DNA from: an uncultured Bacteroidia bacterium
GTDB lineage: Bacteria > Bacteroidota > Bacteroidia > Bacteroidales > UBA932
Reading direction: 5' to 3'
NCBI GenBank assembly: GCA_902780935.1
Contig: CACZHP010000003.1
Coordinates: forward strand, 44,131 to 108,130
DNA: 64,000 nt
The notes under the pieces are model-generated. The model was not told the DNA's origin. It ran no database searches and saw only the letters and a program-made list of their open reading frames with translations. Within the stretch, counting starts at the first letter, position 1. Each line of letters begins with the position of its first letter. Below, one piece after another: positions 9,544-18,623 of the stretch. The position numbers were made by a program, and so were the translations under genes.

Positions 9544-10986
9544 TTAATCTGAATAATCGGAAATATTGTCGAGATAAAGTCCGAATCCGTTGATCACGAC
9601 AGGGGCGAAGGCGACGAGGTTAACCCTCACTTTCGAGGTGGTGACCTTTTCCGTCGGGACAATCCTCTTGTAGCCTATGGTGGTCTCCCGGGCTATCTCT
9701 TTCCATTGACCATCAGGACCTTCCGCCTCGACAGTGAAGGACTTGACCCTTTGTCCCAGAGGAATATATTCCTGGATCAGAACCCTGTTGAAGGTCTTCT
9801 CTCCGGCGAGGTCGAAGGTCACTGATGCCTCGTTGACGCCGTCCTTTGTCGCCCAGTAGGAGTCAAAGTTTCCGTCAAGGATGTTTTCGGCACCAAATCC
9901 GCGGCCCCTTACGTTGGAGGCCTTGGCCTTTGCCCCGTCGGCGAGATTGTCTTTGAAGATCTCGTCGATGGCCCTGCGGAACTCCATGAGCCGGGCTGAG
10001 TCGGCGGAGTGGATGAGACCCCGGTCATCCGGCGGGACATTGAGCAGCAGCAGGGAGTTCCTTCCGACGCTGGTGTAATAGATGCTCAGCAACTTATTGA
10101 GGGACTTGACTTTGTCGTTCTCGCTCTCCCTCCAGAACCAGCCCGGGCGGATGGAGACGTCGGTCTCGGCGGGATGCCAGACGGCTCCGTGGACGTTGCC
10201 GGTGTTGAGGGTGTCCGTCGAAGGGGATCCTGCCCCGGGGGTGAATCCCTTAGTGTTCAGAGTACTCCAGTTTGTCCTTCCGGCAACTCCTCTCTCGTTT
10301 CCGACCCAGCGGCAGCCGGGACCCACATCGCTGAACATGATGGCGTTGGGAGAATATTTCAAGACAGTCTCATGGAAGCGGGGCCAGTCATAAACCTGCT
10401 TTTTCCCGTTGGGGCCCTCGCCGTTGGCTCCGTCGAACCACTGCTCGAAAACCTCCCCGTAGCGACCGTCATGGACAGTCTCCAGGGTCTTTACATACAC
10501 GTCGTTATACTCGGGAGTGCCGTAATGCGGGTCGTTGCGGTCCCAGGGGGATACATAGACTCCGAACTTGAGGCCTTCCTTCGCGCAAGCCTCTGAGAGT
10601 TCTTTCAGCACATCTCCCTTGCCGTCTTTCCATGGGCTCTGGGCCACAGTGTGGGTACTGACAGGGTTGGGCCACAGGCAGAAACCGTCGTGGTGCTTGC
10701 CGGTGATGATGATCCCCTTGAAGCCGGCGGCCTTGGCGATGGATGCCCACTGGCCGCAGTCAAGGGCTGAAGGATTGAATATATCCTCGGCTTCCGTGCC
10801 GAGACCCCATTCCAGGCCGGTGAAAGTGTTGGGACCGAAATGGGCGAACATGTTCATCTCCATCTTCTGCCACTCGACCTGCTGGGGGGTAGGAACGGCC
10901 CCGTAGGGCTCCGGGGGAGCTACTTTGCCGCAGGAAGCGACCAGGGCGAGCCCCGCTACGGAAACAATTGATAATAAACCTCTCAT
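9544..10986 (-). CDS. Alpha-L-fucosidase, GH29, lipoprotein
   Basis: Predicted to remove terminal alpha-L-fucose from glycans. The 480-residue protein begins with a lipoprotein signal (LALVASC, Cys19). The GH29 barrel shows MFAHFGPNTFTG, GIIITGKHHDGFCLWP and the nucleophile motif WFDGANG (Asp185). The last 120 residues, with NILDGNFDSYWAT, resemble an F5/8-type C-terminal module. It starts 4 nt after the stop of the M16 peptidase and is followed by two GH109 genes, so it may be transcribed from the lptB/dnaX cluster. No SusC/SusD pair accompanies it. Confidence 0.92.
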   Translation of the reverse strand: MRGLLSIVSVAGLALVASCGKVAPPEPYGAVPTPQQVEWQKMEMNMFAHFGPNTFTGLEWGLGTEAEDIFNPSALDCGQWASIAKAAGFKGIIITGKHHDGFCLWPNPVSTHTVAQSPWKDGKGDVLKELSEACAKEGLKFGVYVSPWDRNDPHYGTPEYNDVYVKTLETVHDGRYGEVFEQWFDGANGEGPNGKKQVYDWPRFHETVLKYSPNAIMFSDVGPGCRWVGNERGVAGRTNWSTLNTKGFTPGAGSPSTDTLNTGNVHGAVWHPAETDVSIRPGWFWRESENDKVKSLNKLLSIYYTSVGRNSLLLLNVPPDDRGLIHSADSARLMEFRRAIDEIFKDNLADGAKAKASNVRGRGFGAENILDGNFDSYWATKDGVNEASVTFDLAGEKTFNRVLIQEYIPLGQRVKSFTVEAEGPDGQWKEIARETTIGYKRIVPTEKVTTSKVRVNLVAFAPVVINGFGLYLDNISDYSD

Positions 10987-10990
10987 ATTA

Positions 10991-12220
10991 TTACAAATAA
11001 ATAAGCGTCGACATTGTCTCCGGATTGAAAATCTTCCTCGCCGACTCCCGGATCCGGTCGGCGGAGACAGCCTCTATCGCTTCCCTGTTCTGGCTGTCAG
11101 TGGAAACGTCCCCGAAAGCGACCAGGCTTTTGCCCATGGACAGGCATTGGGTCTCACCGTTGTCGGAACTGATGGCCAGCTGGCCGAGAAGCTGTTTCTT
11201 GGCCGCCCTCATGGCAGAGTCGGACAAAAGCTCGTCCTGCATCTTCCGGATCACTTTCTCAACCCCTTTCATGCACTTCTGGAGGTTGGACCTGTCGCAA
11301 CCCATTGAGACCGCCATGACTCCCGTGTCCGAGTATTGGGTATATGAGGCCTCCACCCCGTACACCCAGCCGTTCCTCTCCCTCAGTAGGTCGTTCAGCT
11401 TGGAGTTCGAGGCCGGCCCTCCGACAATATTCGCGAGCAGGATAGCGCTGAACCGTCCATCCTGGTCGTAAAGGGACGGAGCCAGGCCCCCGATCACGGC
11501 GTTGACCTCATGATTCCTTTTCTCAAGGGTCTTGTTGAATATCACGGGGGTGTCCACGGGTTGGAGAATCCGTTCCACGGACTCTGCCCAAGAGCCGTCG
11601 AACACTTTCTCCGCGAGCCTAAGCACACCTTGCTCCATCTTCTTCTCGTCGATGTCGGCGACAACCGCGAGGGCCATGTTCCCGGGGGTGAACCTCTCCT
11701 TGACGAATTTCCTCAGCTCCTGGGCGGAGATTTTCTTGACACTCGCCGCGGTCCCGAGGATAGGCCTCCCGAGGGGGTGTCCCGCAAGCAGGGCCTCCTC
11801 AAACTTGTCGTACACGTCGTCGGCGGGGGAGTCCTTGTACGAGCTGATCTCGTCGATGACCACGCCTTTCTCAATAGCGATCTCCTCCTCAGGAAATACG
11901 GGGCATGTCGCCAGTTCCAGCAGCAGGGAAGCTGCCTTCCCGAGATCTTCTTTCAGCACCGTCGAATGAAGCACTATCTCCTCCTTGGTAGTGAACGCGT
12001 TAAGGTCACCGCCCAGCTTGTCCAGATAGCTGTTGATGACCTTGGCGCTTTTCCGGGATGTGCCTTTGAATATCGTGTGCTCGGTGAAATGGGCGATCCC
12101 GCTGTGGTGGCCACCCTCATCCCTGGTGCCGCATTTGATGGTCAGGGAGCAGTAGCCTACAGCCCTTCCGCTCCTTCTGACAGCGTATCGCAACCCGCAG
12201 GGGGCTTTGCCAACCAGCAT
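10991..12220 (-). CDS. M16 family zinc metallopeptidase
   Basis: A 409-residue pitrilysin/processing-peptidase-like protein. The inverted zinc motif HxxEH is intact as HFTEH (His44, Glu47, His48), and the downstream third-ligand region EKGVVIDEISSYKD is present. Both halves of the fold (N-terminal catalytic and C-terminal substrate domain) are visible. No signal peptide is evident, so it may be cytoplasmic. The ATG overlaps the stop of the upstream secreted unknown by one base (TAATG), which indicates translational coupling. Substrate is unknown. Confidence 0.88.
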   Translation of the reverse strand: MLVGKAPCGLRYAVRRSGRAVGYCSLTIKCGTRDEGGHHSGIAHFTEHTIFKGTSRKSAKVINSYLDKLGGDLNAFTTKEEIVLHSTVLKEDLGKAASLLLELATCPVFPEEEIAIEKGVVIDEISSYKDSPADDVYDKFEEALLAGHPLGRPILGTAASVKKISAQELRKFVKERFTPGNMALAVVADIDEKKMEQGVLRLAEKVFDGSWAESVERILQPVDTPVIFNKTLEKRNHEVNAVIGGLAPSLYDQDGRFSAILLANIVGGPASNSKLNDLLRERNGWVYGVEASYTQYSDTGVMAVSMGCDRSNLQKCMKGVEKVIRKMQDELLSDSAMRAAKKQLLGQLAISSDNGETQCLSMGKSLVAFGDVSTDSQNREAIEAVSADRIRESARKIFNPETMSTLIYL

Positions 12221-13077
12221 TATTTCCTTAGGAGTTTAATGGCTTTCAAGTCGCTCTCCAGGAAACCGGCACCCTGGCGGGGTGAGATCCTGTGCTTCTT
12301 GTACCAGTACAGCTTATGGTCGTCAGCCCCGATGAGCATCTTGTAGCACACCGAGCCGTTGACCGGTTCGGAAGGGGCGACCACGTAGCTCACAACGGCA
12401 TTGAAAGTACCCTCGGAGAACACATCGTCCACATCCTCCTCGTCTTCTTTCACGAATATATCCTCATCAAGGGACTCAACAGTCTTCTCGCCAACTTGCG
12501 GGGCAAAGTCTTCCTCGAAGAAATATATCTGTTTCATCCTCAACTTCTTGGAGTCGTTGGCTCCGAGCGGGGAATATGCCTTGACCTCCGAGCTGGTCAG
12601 GCTCTGGGCATGCTCCTGCATGATGGTGAGGAATGCCGGAAGCAGGAGGAACTCCCTTCCGGAGGGATCCATCGCCGAGCGGAGGGGGAAGGTCACGACC
12701 TCGAGCATGTCTTCGATTGACTTGTCAGCGCCCTCGCCGCCTTTGACGAAGGTGAGCAGGTCGATGCCGGGCTCAGCCTCCTTCCTCTGCTGGCCCTTCA
12801 CGACGAGAAGGAAGTAGAACTTGCTGTCTGTCTTTATCTTCTGGAATTCCTCATTGGTGCAGAACTCGTATGGGGAAAGCGTCCAGGCCGTCGTTACGGA
12901 CTGCTTGAGGGCCTCGTCGAGCATCTCGTCACCGGTCATGACCACTTTCACGGTCTTGGCGGTCAAGTCCTTGAGTTTCTCTTTCCTGGTATAGATCTGG
13001 GCCTGCCCGAGAAGATCCGAGGGAATCATCATTGTGGCCAGAACGGCCAGCGCGAATGTTAATATGGTACGTCTCAT
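12220..13077 (-). CDS. Secreted protein of unknown function
   Basis: A 285-residue protein with a clear signal peptide (first 24 residues, ending near LLGQA). I do not recognise a named domain. The mature part is mixed alpha/beta with an acidic stretch around residues 200-220. It lies between lptB (14 nt upstream) and the M16 peptidase (coupled by TAATG). The position suggests an envelope role, possibly linked to the peptidase, but that is inference from proximity only. Confidence 0.7.
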   Translation of the reverse strand: MRRTILTFALAVLATMMIPSDLLGQAQIYTRKEKLKDLTAKTVKVVMTGDEMLDEALKQSVTTAWTLSPYEFCTNEEFQKIKTDSKFYFLLVVKGQQRKEAEPGIDLLTFVKGGEGADKSIEDMLEVVTFPLRSAMDPSGREFLLLPAFLTIMQEHAQSLTSSEVKAYSPLGANDSKKLRMKQIYFFEEDFAPQVGEKTVESLDEDIFVKEDEEDVDDVFSEGTFNAVVSYVVAPSEPVNGSVCYKMLIGADDHKLYWYKKHRISPRQGAGFLESDLKAIKLLRK

Positions 13078-13091
13078 GGTATATATTCAGT

Positions 13092-13913
13092 TTAAGGGTT
13101 GTCAGTTTCCTCATCGCTGGGTGCGGCGGCCTTTGCCTTGGCGGCCTCAAGAGCCAGGTGCTCGGCCTTCGCCCGCTCGACGGATACGGATTTCTTGAGT
13201 ATGAAGCCTGAGCCGAGGTATTTCGTGCGGACATCCTCGTCGGCGGCGAGCGACTCCGGAGTGCCTTGCTGAAGGATGGATCCCTCGTACAGGAGGTAAG
13301 CCCTGTCGGTGATGGCCAGTGTCTCGCCCACGTTATGGTCTGTGATGATCACTCCGATGTCCTTGTACTTGAGTTTGGCGATGATGAACTGGATGTCCTC
13401 TACGGCGATAGGGTCAACTCCGGCGAAAGGCTCGTCCAGAAGGATGAACTTCGGGTCGATGGCGAGGGCGCGCGCTATCTCGCAGCGGCGTCGCTCACCT
13501 CCTGAAAGCTGGATTCCAAGGCTCTTGCGCACTTTCGAGAGGTTGAACTCGCTGATAAGGCTCTCCAGCCTTTCTTTCCTCTCTTCTTTCTTCATGTCGG
13601 ACATCTCCATGACCGACATGATATTGTCCTCGACAGACATCTTACGGAACACGGAAGCCTCTTGGGGAAGGTATCCTATACCTTTCTGGGCCCTCTTGTA
13701 CATGGGGAGGTCGGTGATGTCCTCGTCATCCAGGAAAACCCTGCCCCCATTGGGCACGATCTGCCCGGTGATCATGTAGAAGCTGGTGGTCTTGCCGGCT
13801 CCGTTCGGACCGAGGAAGCCTACGATCTCTCCCTGGTTGATTTCCATGGAGACACCTTTCACAACGGTCCTGATGCCGTATTTCTTGACGAGATTCTCGC
13901 AATGAAGTTTCAT
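13092..13913 (-). CDS. lptB: LPS export ABC transporter ATP-binding protein
   Basis: ATPase of the LptB2FG complex that extracts lipopolysaccharide from the inner membrane. The sequence shows Walker A ([11 protein letters not shown]), the Q-loop region, signature LSGGERRR and Walker [14 protein letters not shown], then the switch His in ITDHNVGET. At 273 residues it is about 25-30 longer than typical; the extra C-terminal segment is rich in Ala, Lys and Glu. It starts 12 nt after dnaX. Unlike the neighbouring genes in this block, no repeat insertion is seen. Confidence 0.93.
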   Translation of the reverse strand: MKLHCENLVKKYGIRTVVKGVSMEINQGEIVGFLGPNGAGKTTSFYMITGQIVPNGGRVFLDDEDITDLPMYKRAQKGIGYLPQEASVFRKMSVEDNIMSVMEMSDMKKEERKERLESLISEFNLSKVRKSLGIQLSGGERRRCEIARALAIDPKFILLDEPFAGVDPIAVEDIQFIIAKLKYKDIGVIITDHNVGETLAITDRAYLLYEGSILQQGTPESLAADEDVRTKYLGSGFILKKSVSVERAKAEHLALEAAKAKAAAPSDEETDNP

Positions 13914-13925
13914 TTCGGATACGCT

Positions 13926-15704
13926 TTATCTTGTCTCCAACCCAAAGTCTTTCACCAGGTTCCTCAGCTCGCCGTTCTGCCCCATCAGGGCGGTGGCCTT
14001 CTCCTGGTCAGTGTAGGGCTGGACTTCTTTCTCTTCCATGGGGATCACGCCCACCTCAAGGCGGATCCTGGAGGACCCTGTTTTCTTCTGCAAATTCCCT
14101 TCCAAAGACAGAAGCCTGTTCTCCTGGATCCATTTCCGCTGGGCCTCGTTGCTGACCTGGAAGGTTACGACCTTGATCCCGTCGCCGGCCTGGATCTCGA
14201 CGGTGGCGTTCTCCAGGGTGTTGGCGAGGCGGATCTGGCTCATGGCCTTGAACTCCTCCGGGATGGTTTTCCATGCGGCCATGATCGCATCGTCATCCGG
14301 CAGCTCGTCCGACACGACCGGCGCTTTCTTGACCTCTTTCTTGCTCTCCTCTTCCTCGAGGATGGCGTTCAGCGACAGCGCCGAGCCTGTCTTCGCCGGT
14401 TTTTTGCGAGCTGGTCTCGGGCCGGCAGGGGACGGGTGTTCAGACGCGTCGCTTCGCTCCGCTCCTTCCGTCGCGGAGCCGTCTACCCCCCTGCGCCCCC
14501 CGGGGGGACTGAGGGGCGTTCCCCTCAGACTCCCTGCGTCGCTTCGCTCCGAACCGCCAGTGGCGGGTTTGGTGTCATTCTGAGCGGAGCAAAGAATCTC
14601 CCCTCCCGGGGCCTTCACGAGGAAGCTGAGCTTCATCAGCGCGAACTCGATGTGGAGCCTGGGGTTGACAGCCATCTTGTACCCCGACTCGCAGGCCGTG
14701 GTCACTCCGAGAGCATCGTAAAGGAACTTTAGGGAGCAGCGTCTCGCCTGCTCGACATATCTTTTTTTCAGGGATTCGGGCAACTCCAGCAATGCGTCGA
14801 GACCTCCGTTCTTAGTGACCATCAGGTCCCTGAGATGGGAGCTCAACGCCGAGCAGAAATGCAGGGCGTTGAATCCTTTTGAAAGTATCTCGTCAAAGGT
14901 CAGGAGGGCTTTCCCGTAATCTCCGGCGAGGAAGTCGTCCACCAGGGCGAAGGAATAGTCGTAATCCAGGACATTGAGGTTCCGGATGACATCCTCGTAT
15001 TTGATGTCGGATCCGCAGAACGCCACTGTCTGGTCGAAGATCGTGAGGGCGTCTCGCATGGCTCCATCCGCCTTCTGGGCGATCACATGGAGGGACTCGT
15101 CGTCGATCTTGACGTTTTCCTTCGTGGCTATATTCCTGAGGTTCAAGACCATGTCCGGAATGGAGATCCGGTTGAAGTCGTAAGTCTGGCATCGGGACAG
15201 GATCGTCGGGAGGATCTTGTGCTTCTCGGTGGTGGCGAGGATGAATATGGCGTGTGCCGGCGGCTCCTCAAGGGTCTTGAGGAAGGCGTTGAAGGCGGCC
15301 GTCGAGAGCATGTGGACCTCATCGATGATATAGACGCTGTACTTTCCGACCTGCGGCGGAATCTGCACCTGGTCCATCAGGTTCTTGATGTCCTCCACTC
15401 CGTTGTTGGACGCGGCGTCCAGCTCGTGGATGCAGTACGAGCGGCCTTCCTGGAATGAGACGCAGGACTCGCATTTCCCGCAGGGCTCCATGTCCTCGGA
15501 TGGGTTGGAGCAGTTGATGGCCTTGGCGAAGATCCTCGCCGTGGTGGTCTTACCGACCCCTCGGGGACCGCAGAAAAGGTATGCGTGAGCCAGTTTACCC
15601 CTGATTATGGAGTTCTTCAGGGTCTGCGCTATATTGTCCTGTCCGATGAGGGTCTCGAAGGAGTCAGGACGGTATTTTCTCGCTGATACGATATAGTCTG
15701 ACAT
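13926..15704 (-). CDS. dnaX: DNA polymerase III subunit gamma/tau
   Basis: Clamp-loader ATPase of the replisome. Visible are Walker A GPRGVGKTTTARIF near residue 45, the zinc Cys cluster (CGKCESC), Walker B IIDEVHMLS and the sensor region ATTEKHKILPTILSRC. The start at 15704 (MSDYIVSARKYRP) matches the family; an in-frame ATG at 15722 would add six residues. Residues roughly 368-427, between the clamp-loader domains and the C-terminal tau-like part, are translated from GC-rich repeats (14441-14599): an ERSDA motif occurs twice and the segment is rich in Gly, Pro and Ser. This is a natural linker, which may explain why the insertion is tolerated. Confidence 0.94.
   Translation of the reverse strand: MSDYIVSARKYRPDSFETLIGQDNIAQTLKNSIIRGKLAHAYLFCGPRGVGKTTTARIFAKAINCSNPSEDMEPCGKCESCVSFQEGRSYCIHELDAASNNGVEDIKNLMDQVQIPPQVGKYSVYIIDEVHMLSTAAFNAFLKTLEEPPAHAIFILATTEKHKILPTILSRCQTYDFNRISIPDMVLNLRNIATKENVKIDDESLHVIAQKADGAMRDALTIFDQTVAFCGSDIKYEDVIRNLNVLDYDYSFALVDDFLAGDYGKALLTFDEILSKGFNALHFCSALSSHLRDLMVTKNGGLDALLELPESLKKRYVEQARRCSLKFLYDALGVTTACESGYKMAVNPRLHIEFALMKLSFLVKAPGGEILCSAQNDTKPATGGSERSDAGSLRGTPLSPPGGRRGVDGSATEGAERSDASEHPSPAGPRPARKKPAKTGSALSLNAILEEEESKKEVKKAPVVSDELPDDDAIMAAWKTIPEEFKAMSQIRLANTLENATVEIQAGDGIKVVTFQVSNEAQRKWIQENRLLSLEGNLQKKTGSSRIRLEVGVIPMEEKEVQPYTDQEKATALMGQNGELRNLVKDFGLETR
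14441..14599 (-). repeat. Composite of GC-rich repeat modules inside dnaX
   Basis: On the plus strand the module GCGTCGCTTCGCTCC occurs at 14446-14460 and again at 14536-14550. A 20-nt match including it (GCGTCGCTTCGCTCCGCTCC) is also in the ispH repeat. Between them lie a C6G6 palindrome and a perfect 8-bp hairpin CTGAGGGG-CGTT-CCCCTCAG (14510-14529); CCGCCAGTGGCGG follows. The segment ends with the 26-nt dispersed repeat (14574-14599). The whole stretch remains open in the dnaX frame. It looks like several small repeats accumulated in a linker. Confidence 0.75.
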
Positions 15705-15710
15705 AACATA

Positions 15711-15718
15711 CAAATATA
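15711..15718 (-). promoter_or_regulatory. Possible -7 box upstream of dnaX
   Basis: On the minus strand TATATTTG matches the Bacteroidota -7 consensus TAnnTTTG. No good -33 TTTG was seen about 20 nt upstream, and the box is only 6 nt before the preferred dnaX ATG, so the transcript would be almost leaderless. It may be chance. Confidence 0.3.
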
Positions 15719-15721
15719 GCA

Positions 15722-17890
15722 TTATTTCCCGTCATTCCATCTCATCCTTTTGCCGAAGAGATAGTATTTCTGGTCGCCGAACCAGAGGATCCCGGAGCGT
15801 CCCTGAGATGTGTAACTGGTATAGAGCGAGTTCCCGGAATCCCGCCTGGAGAATAATCCCGCATCCTTGAACCAGATGGGCTGGTGGGCACCAGGGACGA
15901 ACTCCCCGTCCAGCTTATAAACAGGCCCCCGGTTCTGGTAAGCGGTCAGGCCGTTGAAGTCGAATGTGTTGTGGACCAGCAGGAAATATTTCCCGCTCCT
16001 GGCCTCGGGGCCGGCATAATCGTAGATTGGGCATGGTGAGCATGGCTGGAGGATGGCCTCTCCGTCGTCTTTGTAGCGGAGTATCTCCGGTCTGGACCAA
16101 GTCTTTCCATCATCGGAGCTGACAGACCAGATGGGGTGGCCGATGGTGGTGCGCATCACGGCGAAAAGCCGCCCGTCCGGAAGACCGGTGACGCAAGCCT
16201 CTTCAACTTTGCGCCCATCTCTGGAGGAATAATCATGGTCGTTCTCAACCTTTGACGCATCGAAAGAATCGTCGTCGGTGTTGAAGAAAGAGATGCGTAT
16301 GTCCCTGACCTTGGGATCGTCGTCGATGTTGTCATATTGCCAGAACTCCACGCGGCTGATGCCATCGGTCCCGTATCGGGAACACCCGGCGATGTATCGG
16401 CCGTCCTTACCCAGGCGCAGCGGCCGTTGCCATATACACCATGTCGGAGGGACCGAAAGGTCTTCCGGATCGGCTTTGAACCGTTTGGGGAACGGGACCA
16501 TCTCCGGCTCGCTCCATGTCTTGCCCCCGTCGTCGGAATATCTCCCGTACATGAGTCCGCAAAGGTGTTTTTTCACAGTTGTCTCCTGGTTCCAGAGACA
16601 GTACAGCCGTCCGCTTTTGCTGATCATGGGTTGCTGCCATGCTGCCACGGGAGCGGGTTTGTCCAATGACGGCGAACCGGCTATCATGACCGGTTCCGTC
16701 CAAGTCTTGCCTCCGTCAGCGCTGCTGGCGTGGACGACTTTCTCATTGTCTGCGGCCTCGTACGCCCCCTGGGTCCAGAAGGCGTGGAGCAGTCCGCGGC
16801 CCTTGTCCTCGAGGACATGGAAGTGGTCGTTGAATGAGTCCTCGCCTCCCCGGGCCGTTTTGGGAATATAGACGATGTGGTCATGAGGGATCACATCGAT
16901 GTTCGTCTCGGGATAGAGGTAGTGCCAGTAGAAGTGCCCCGGCCAGCGCTCCCGGAAGCCGATCGTCTCCCTGAAGTGCCTGTCCAGAGCCATCGTGGCG
17001 TTATTGTAGCGGTGGCAGGAGTCCGGGGACTTTGTGAATATCGTCCATTGGTTGTGGTTGGCCGCATCCTGCCCCGGGAGCCCTACCCAGATGACGGTGC
17101 CTTTTTCGGGTGGATATGCAGGGTTGAGGGTGAATATGGTTGTCAAGGCTGTCGCCTCGCTTTGGATAGGAGGCTCGGCAAGCATCTTGGACAGATCTCG
17201 GCGGTGGACTTTCTTCTCAGGCTTACTGGAGAAGGGTCTCTCCTCTTGGAGCGGATTCTCTGAATATGCCTTGGCAAAATTGAAGGCTCCATCCCGGCGG
17301 GGCTTGTACCAGCCCTTCCATCTGGCTCTTCGTACCAGCTTTTCGCTGCCCATGAAATTGTCCTTGTCATTGAGGTCTATTTCCCCGATGTTGAAGCGGT
17401 CGGTGATCGTCATGATTTCGTCATCCGGCACCCTTTGGGCTACCCAGATCCTCCCTTTGACAATGGAGAGCACCCATCCTTCTTTCGAATCGGCTATCAG
17501 ATAGGTCCTTCCGGACTCGGGACAACCATGCCTGCTGACTTCCATGCCTATGATCCGGACGGCTTCCCTTGCCGAACCTGCCTTTCGGAAAGCCTTGGTC
17601 TGGGCTTCGTAAAGAAGCGTCCCGAACTTGCCCTTTTCCTTGGAAGGAGTCTCGTTTGAGACAATACAGACCCCTTTCTCATTGACATAACTGTCTGAGA
17701 TCCGCCCCGGAAACTCGAACCATAATCCGGCGAGATTATTGTCTGAAGACGGGACATTGTAGATATTCAGCATCTTTTTAAGGCCGGGGATGTCCTCGTT
17801 GTGCCCGAGATAGACGTAGCCGTCAGTGGTCGCCTTTGATCCGGCGATGATTCCAAAACTCATAAGGGTGAAAAGGATCAAGTTGCTCAT
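15722..17890 (-). CDS. C69-like Ntn-hydrolase fused to a BNR/sialidase-like propeller
   Basis: A 722-residue protein. Residues about 10-300 resemble C69 family dipeptidases: IAGSKATTDGYVYLGHNED, NEKGVCIVSNE and SGRTYLIADSKEGWVL. The family nucleophile is an N-terminal Cys; here the aligned position appears to be Ser11. Residues about 330-722 carry Asp boxes (SSADGGKTWTEP, YSDDGGKTWSEP, SSDDGKTWSRP), typical of BNR/sialidase-type six-blade propellers. The first ten residues are hydrophobic and may be a short leader. It ends 17 nt before the dnaX ATG. Neither substrate can be given from sequence; other Ntn hydrolases use Ser, so it need not be inactive. Confidence 0.75.
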   Translation of the reverse strand: MSNLILFTLMSFGIIAGSKATTDGYVYLGHNEDIPGLKKMLNIYNVPSSDNNLAGLWFEFPGRISDSYVNEKGVCIVSNETPSKEKGKFGTLLYEAQTKAFRKAGSAREAVRIIGMEVSRHGCPESGRTYLIADSKEGWVLSIVKGRIWVAQRVPDDEIMTITDRFNIGEIDLNDKDNFMGSEKLVRRARWKGWYKPRRDGAFNFAKAYSENPLQEERPFSSKPEKKVHRRDLSKMLAEPPIQSEATALTTIFTLNPAYPPEKGTVIWVGLPGQDAANHNQWTIFTKSPDSCHRYNNATMALDRHFRETIGFRERWPGHFYWHYLYPETNIDVIPHDHIVYIPKTARGGEDSFNDHFHVLEDKGRGLLHAFWTQGAYEAADNEKVVHASSADGGKTWTEPVMIAGSPSLDKPAPVAAWQQPMISKSGRLYCLWNQETTVKKHLCGLMYGRYSDDGGKTWSEPEMVPFPKRFKADPEDLSVPPTWCIWQRPLRLGKDGRYIAGCSRYGTDGISRVEFWQYDNIDDDPKVRDIRISFFNTDDDSFDASKVENDHDYSSRDGRKVEEACVTGLPDGRLFAVMRTTIGHPIWSVSSDDGKTWSRPEILRYKDDGEAILQPCSPCPIYDYAGPEARSGKYFLLVHNTFDFNGLTAYQNRGPVYKLDGEFVPGAHQPIWFKDAGLFSRRDSGNSLYTSYTSQGRSGILWFGDQKYYLFGKRMRWNDGK

Positions 17891-17908
17891 ATTCCCAAAG
17901 ATAATAAC

Positions 17909-17943
17909 AAAAGACGGGTGGACAATTCATCCACCCGTCTTTT
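17909..17943 (-). terminator. Rho-independent terminator after efp
   Basis: A perfect 14-bp stem (17909-17922 with 17930-17943) and a 7-nt loop; the core is GACGGGTGGA / TCCACCCGTC, followed by T-rich sequence on the minus strand. It lies 18 nt after the efp stop and before the C69-BNR gene, separating the two units. Confidence 0.85.
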
Positions 17944-17961
17944 TGTCGTTGGTCGTGAAAG

Positions 17962-18528
17962 TTAGACCCTCTGACCGTAGGTGCGGTCGGAAGTGTTGAC
18001 GGTGATCTTCTCGCCCTGGTTGATGAAGAGCGGAACCATCACCTTGGCGCCGGTCTCGAGAGTGACCTCCTTCAGGGCGCTGGTGGAAGCGGTGTTGCCC
18101 TTGACGGCAGGCTCGGCGTAAGTAACCTCAAGGGTCACATAGGTCGGAAGCTCGCAGGTAAGGCACCTCTCCTCGGGCTCGAGGACGAACATCATCTCAA
18201 CATGCTGCCCCTCTTTCATGAGGTCGGCGTTCTCGACGACGTCGTGGGGCAGGTGGATCTGCTCGTAAGTCTCCTCGTGCATGAAGTTGAATCCGTCCTC
18301 ATCGGAATAGAGGAACTGGTAGGGACGTCTCTCGACTGTGATGACGTCGATCTTCATGCCGGCGGTGAAAGTGTTCTCGAGAATCCTTCCGTTCTCGAGG
18401 TTACGGAGCTTTGTCTTGACAAAAGCGGGGCCCTTACCGGGCTTGACATGCTGGAAATAGACTACCTGGCAAGGTTTGCCATTGTAGTTGATGAACAGTC
18501 CGTTCTTAAAATCTGCAGTTGTTGCCAT
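17962..18528 (-). CDS. efp: Elongation factor P
   Basis: A 188-residue translation factor that relieves ribosome stalling at proline stretches. The three beta-barrel domains are visible: an N-terminal KOW-like part (NGLFINYNGKPCQVVYFQHVKPGKGPAFV), a middle domain, and the C-terminal domain ending SDRTYGQRV. The loop that receives the modification in E. coli is present as PGKGPA, with Lys in the expected place. It has its own promoter (18567-18598) and terminator (17909-17943), so it is probably monocistronic. Confidence 0.97.
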   Translation of the reverse strand: MATTADFKNGLFINYNGKPCQVVYFQHVKPGKGPAFVKTKLRNLENGRILENTFTAGMKIDVITVERRPYQFLYSDEDGFNFMHEETYEQIHLPHDVVENADLMKEGQHVEMMFVLEPEERCLTCELPTYVTLEVTYAEPAVKGNTASTSALKEVTLETGAKVMVPLFINQGEKITVNTSDRTYGQRV

Positions 18529-18566
18529 ATACTGAATGAATTAAATATCAAATTGCGTCAATCATG

Positions 18567-18598
18567 CAAATTTAACTAATTGTGCCTTTTATTGCAAA
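18567..18598 (-). promoter_or_regulatory. Bacteroidota-type promoter for efp
   Basis: On the minus strand TTTG (18595-18598) is followed after exactly 20 nt by TAAATTTG (18567-18574), matching the Bacteroidota primary sigma consensus TTTG-N19-21-TAnnTTTG. The efp ATG lies about 38 nt downstream of the -7 box. Confidence 0.8.
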
Positions 18599-18623
18599 TT
18601 TGGGTTTTACTTTCTTGGTTTAA

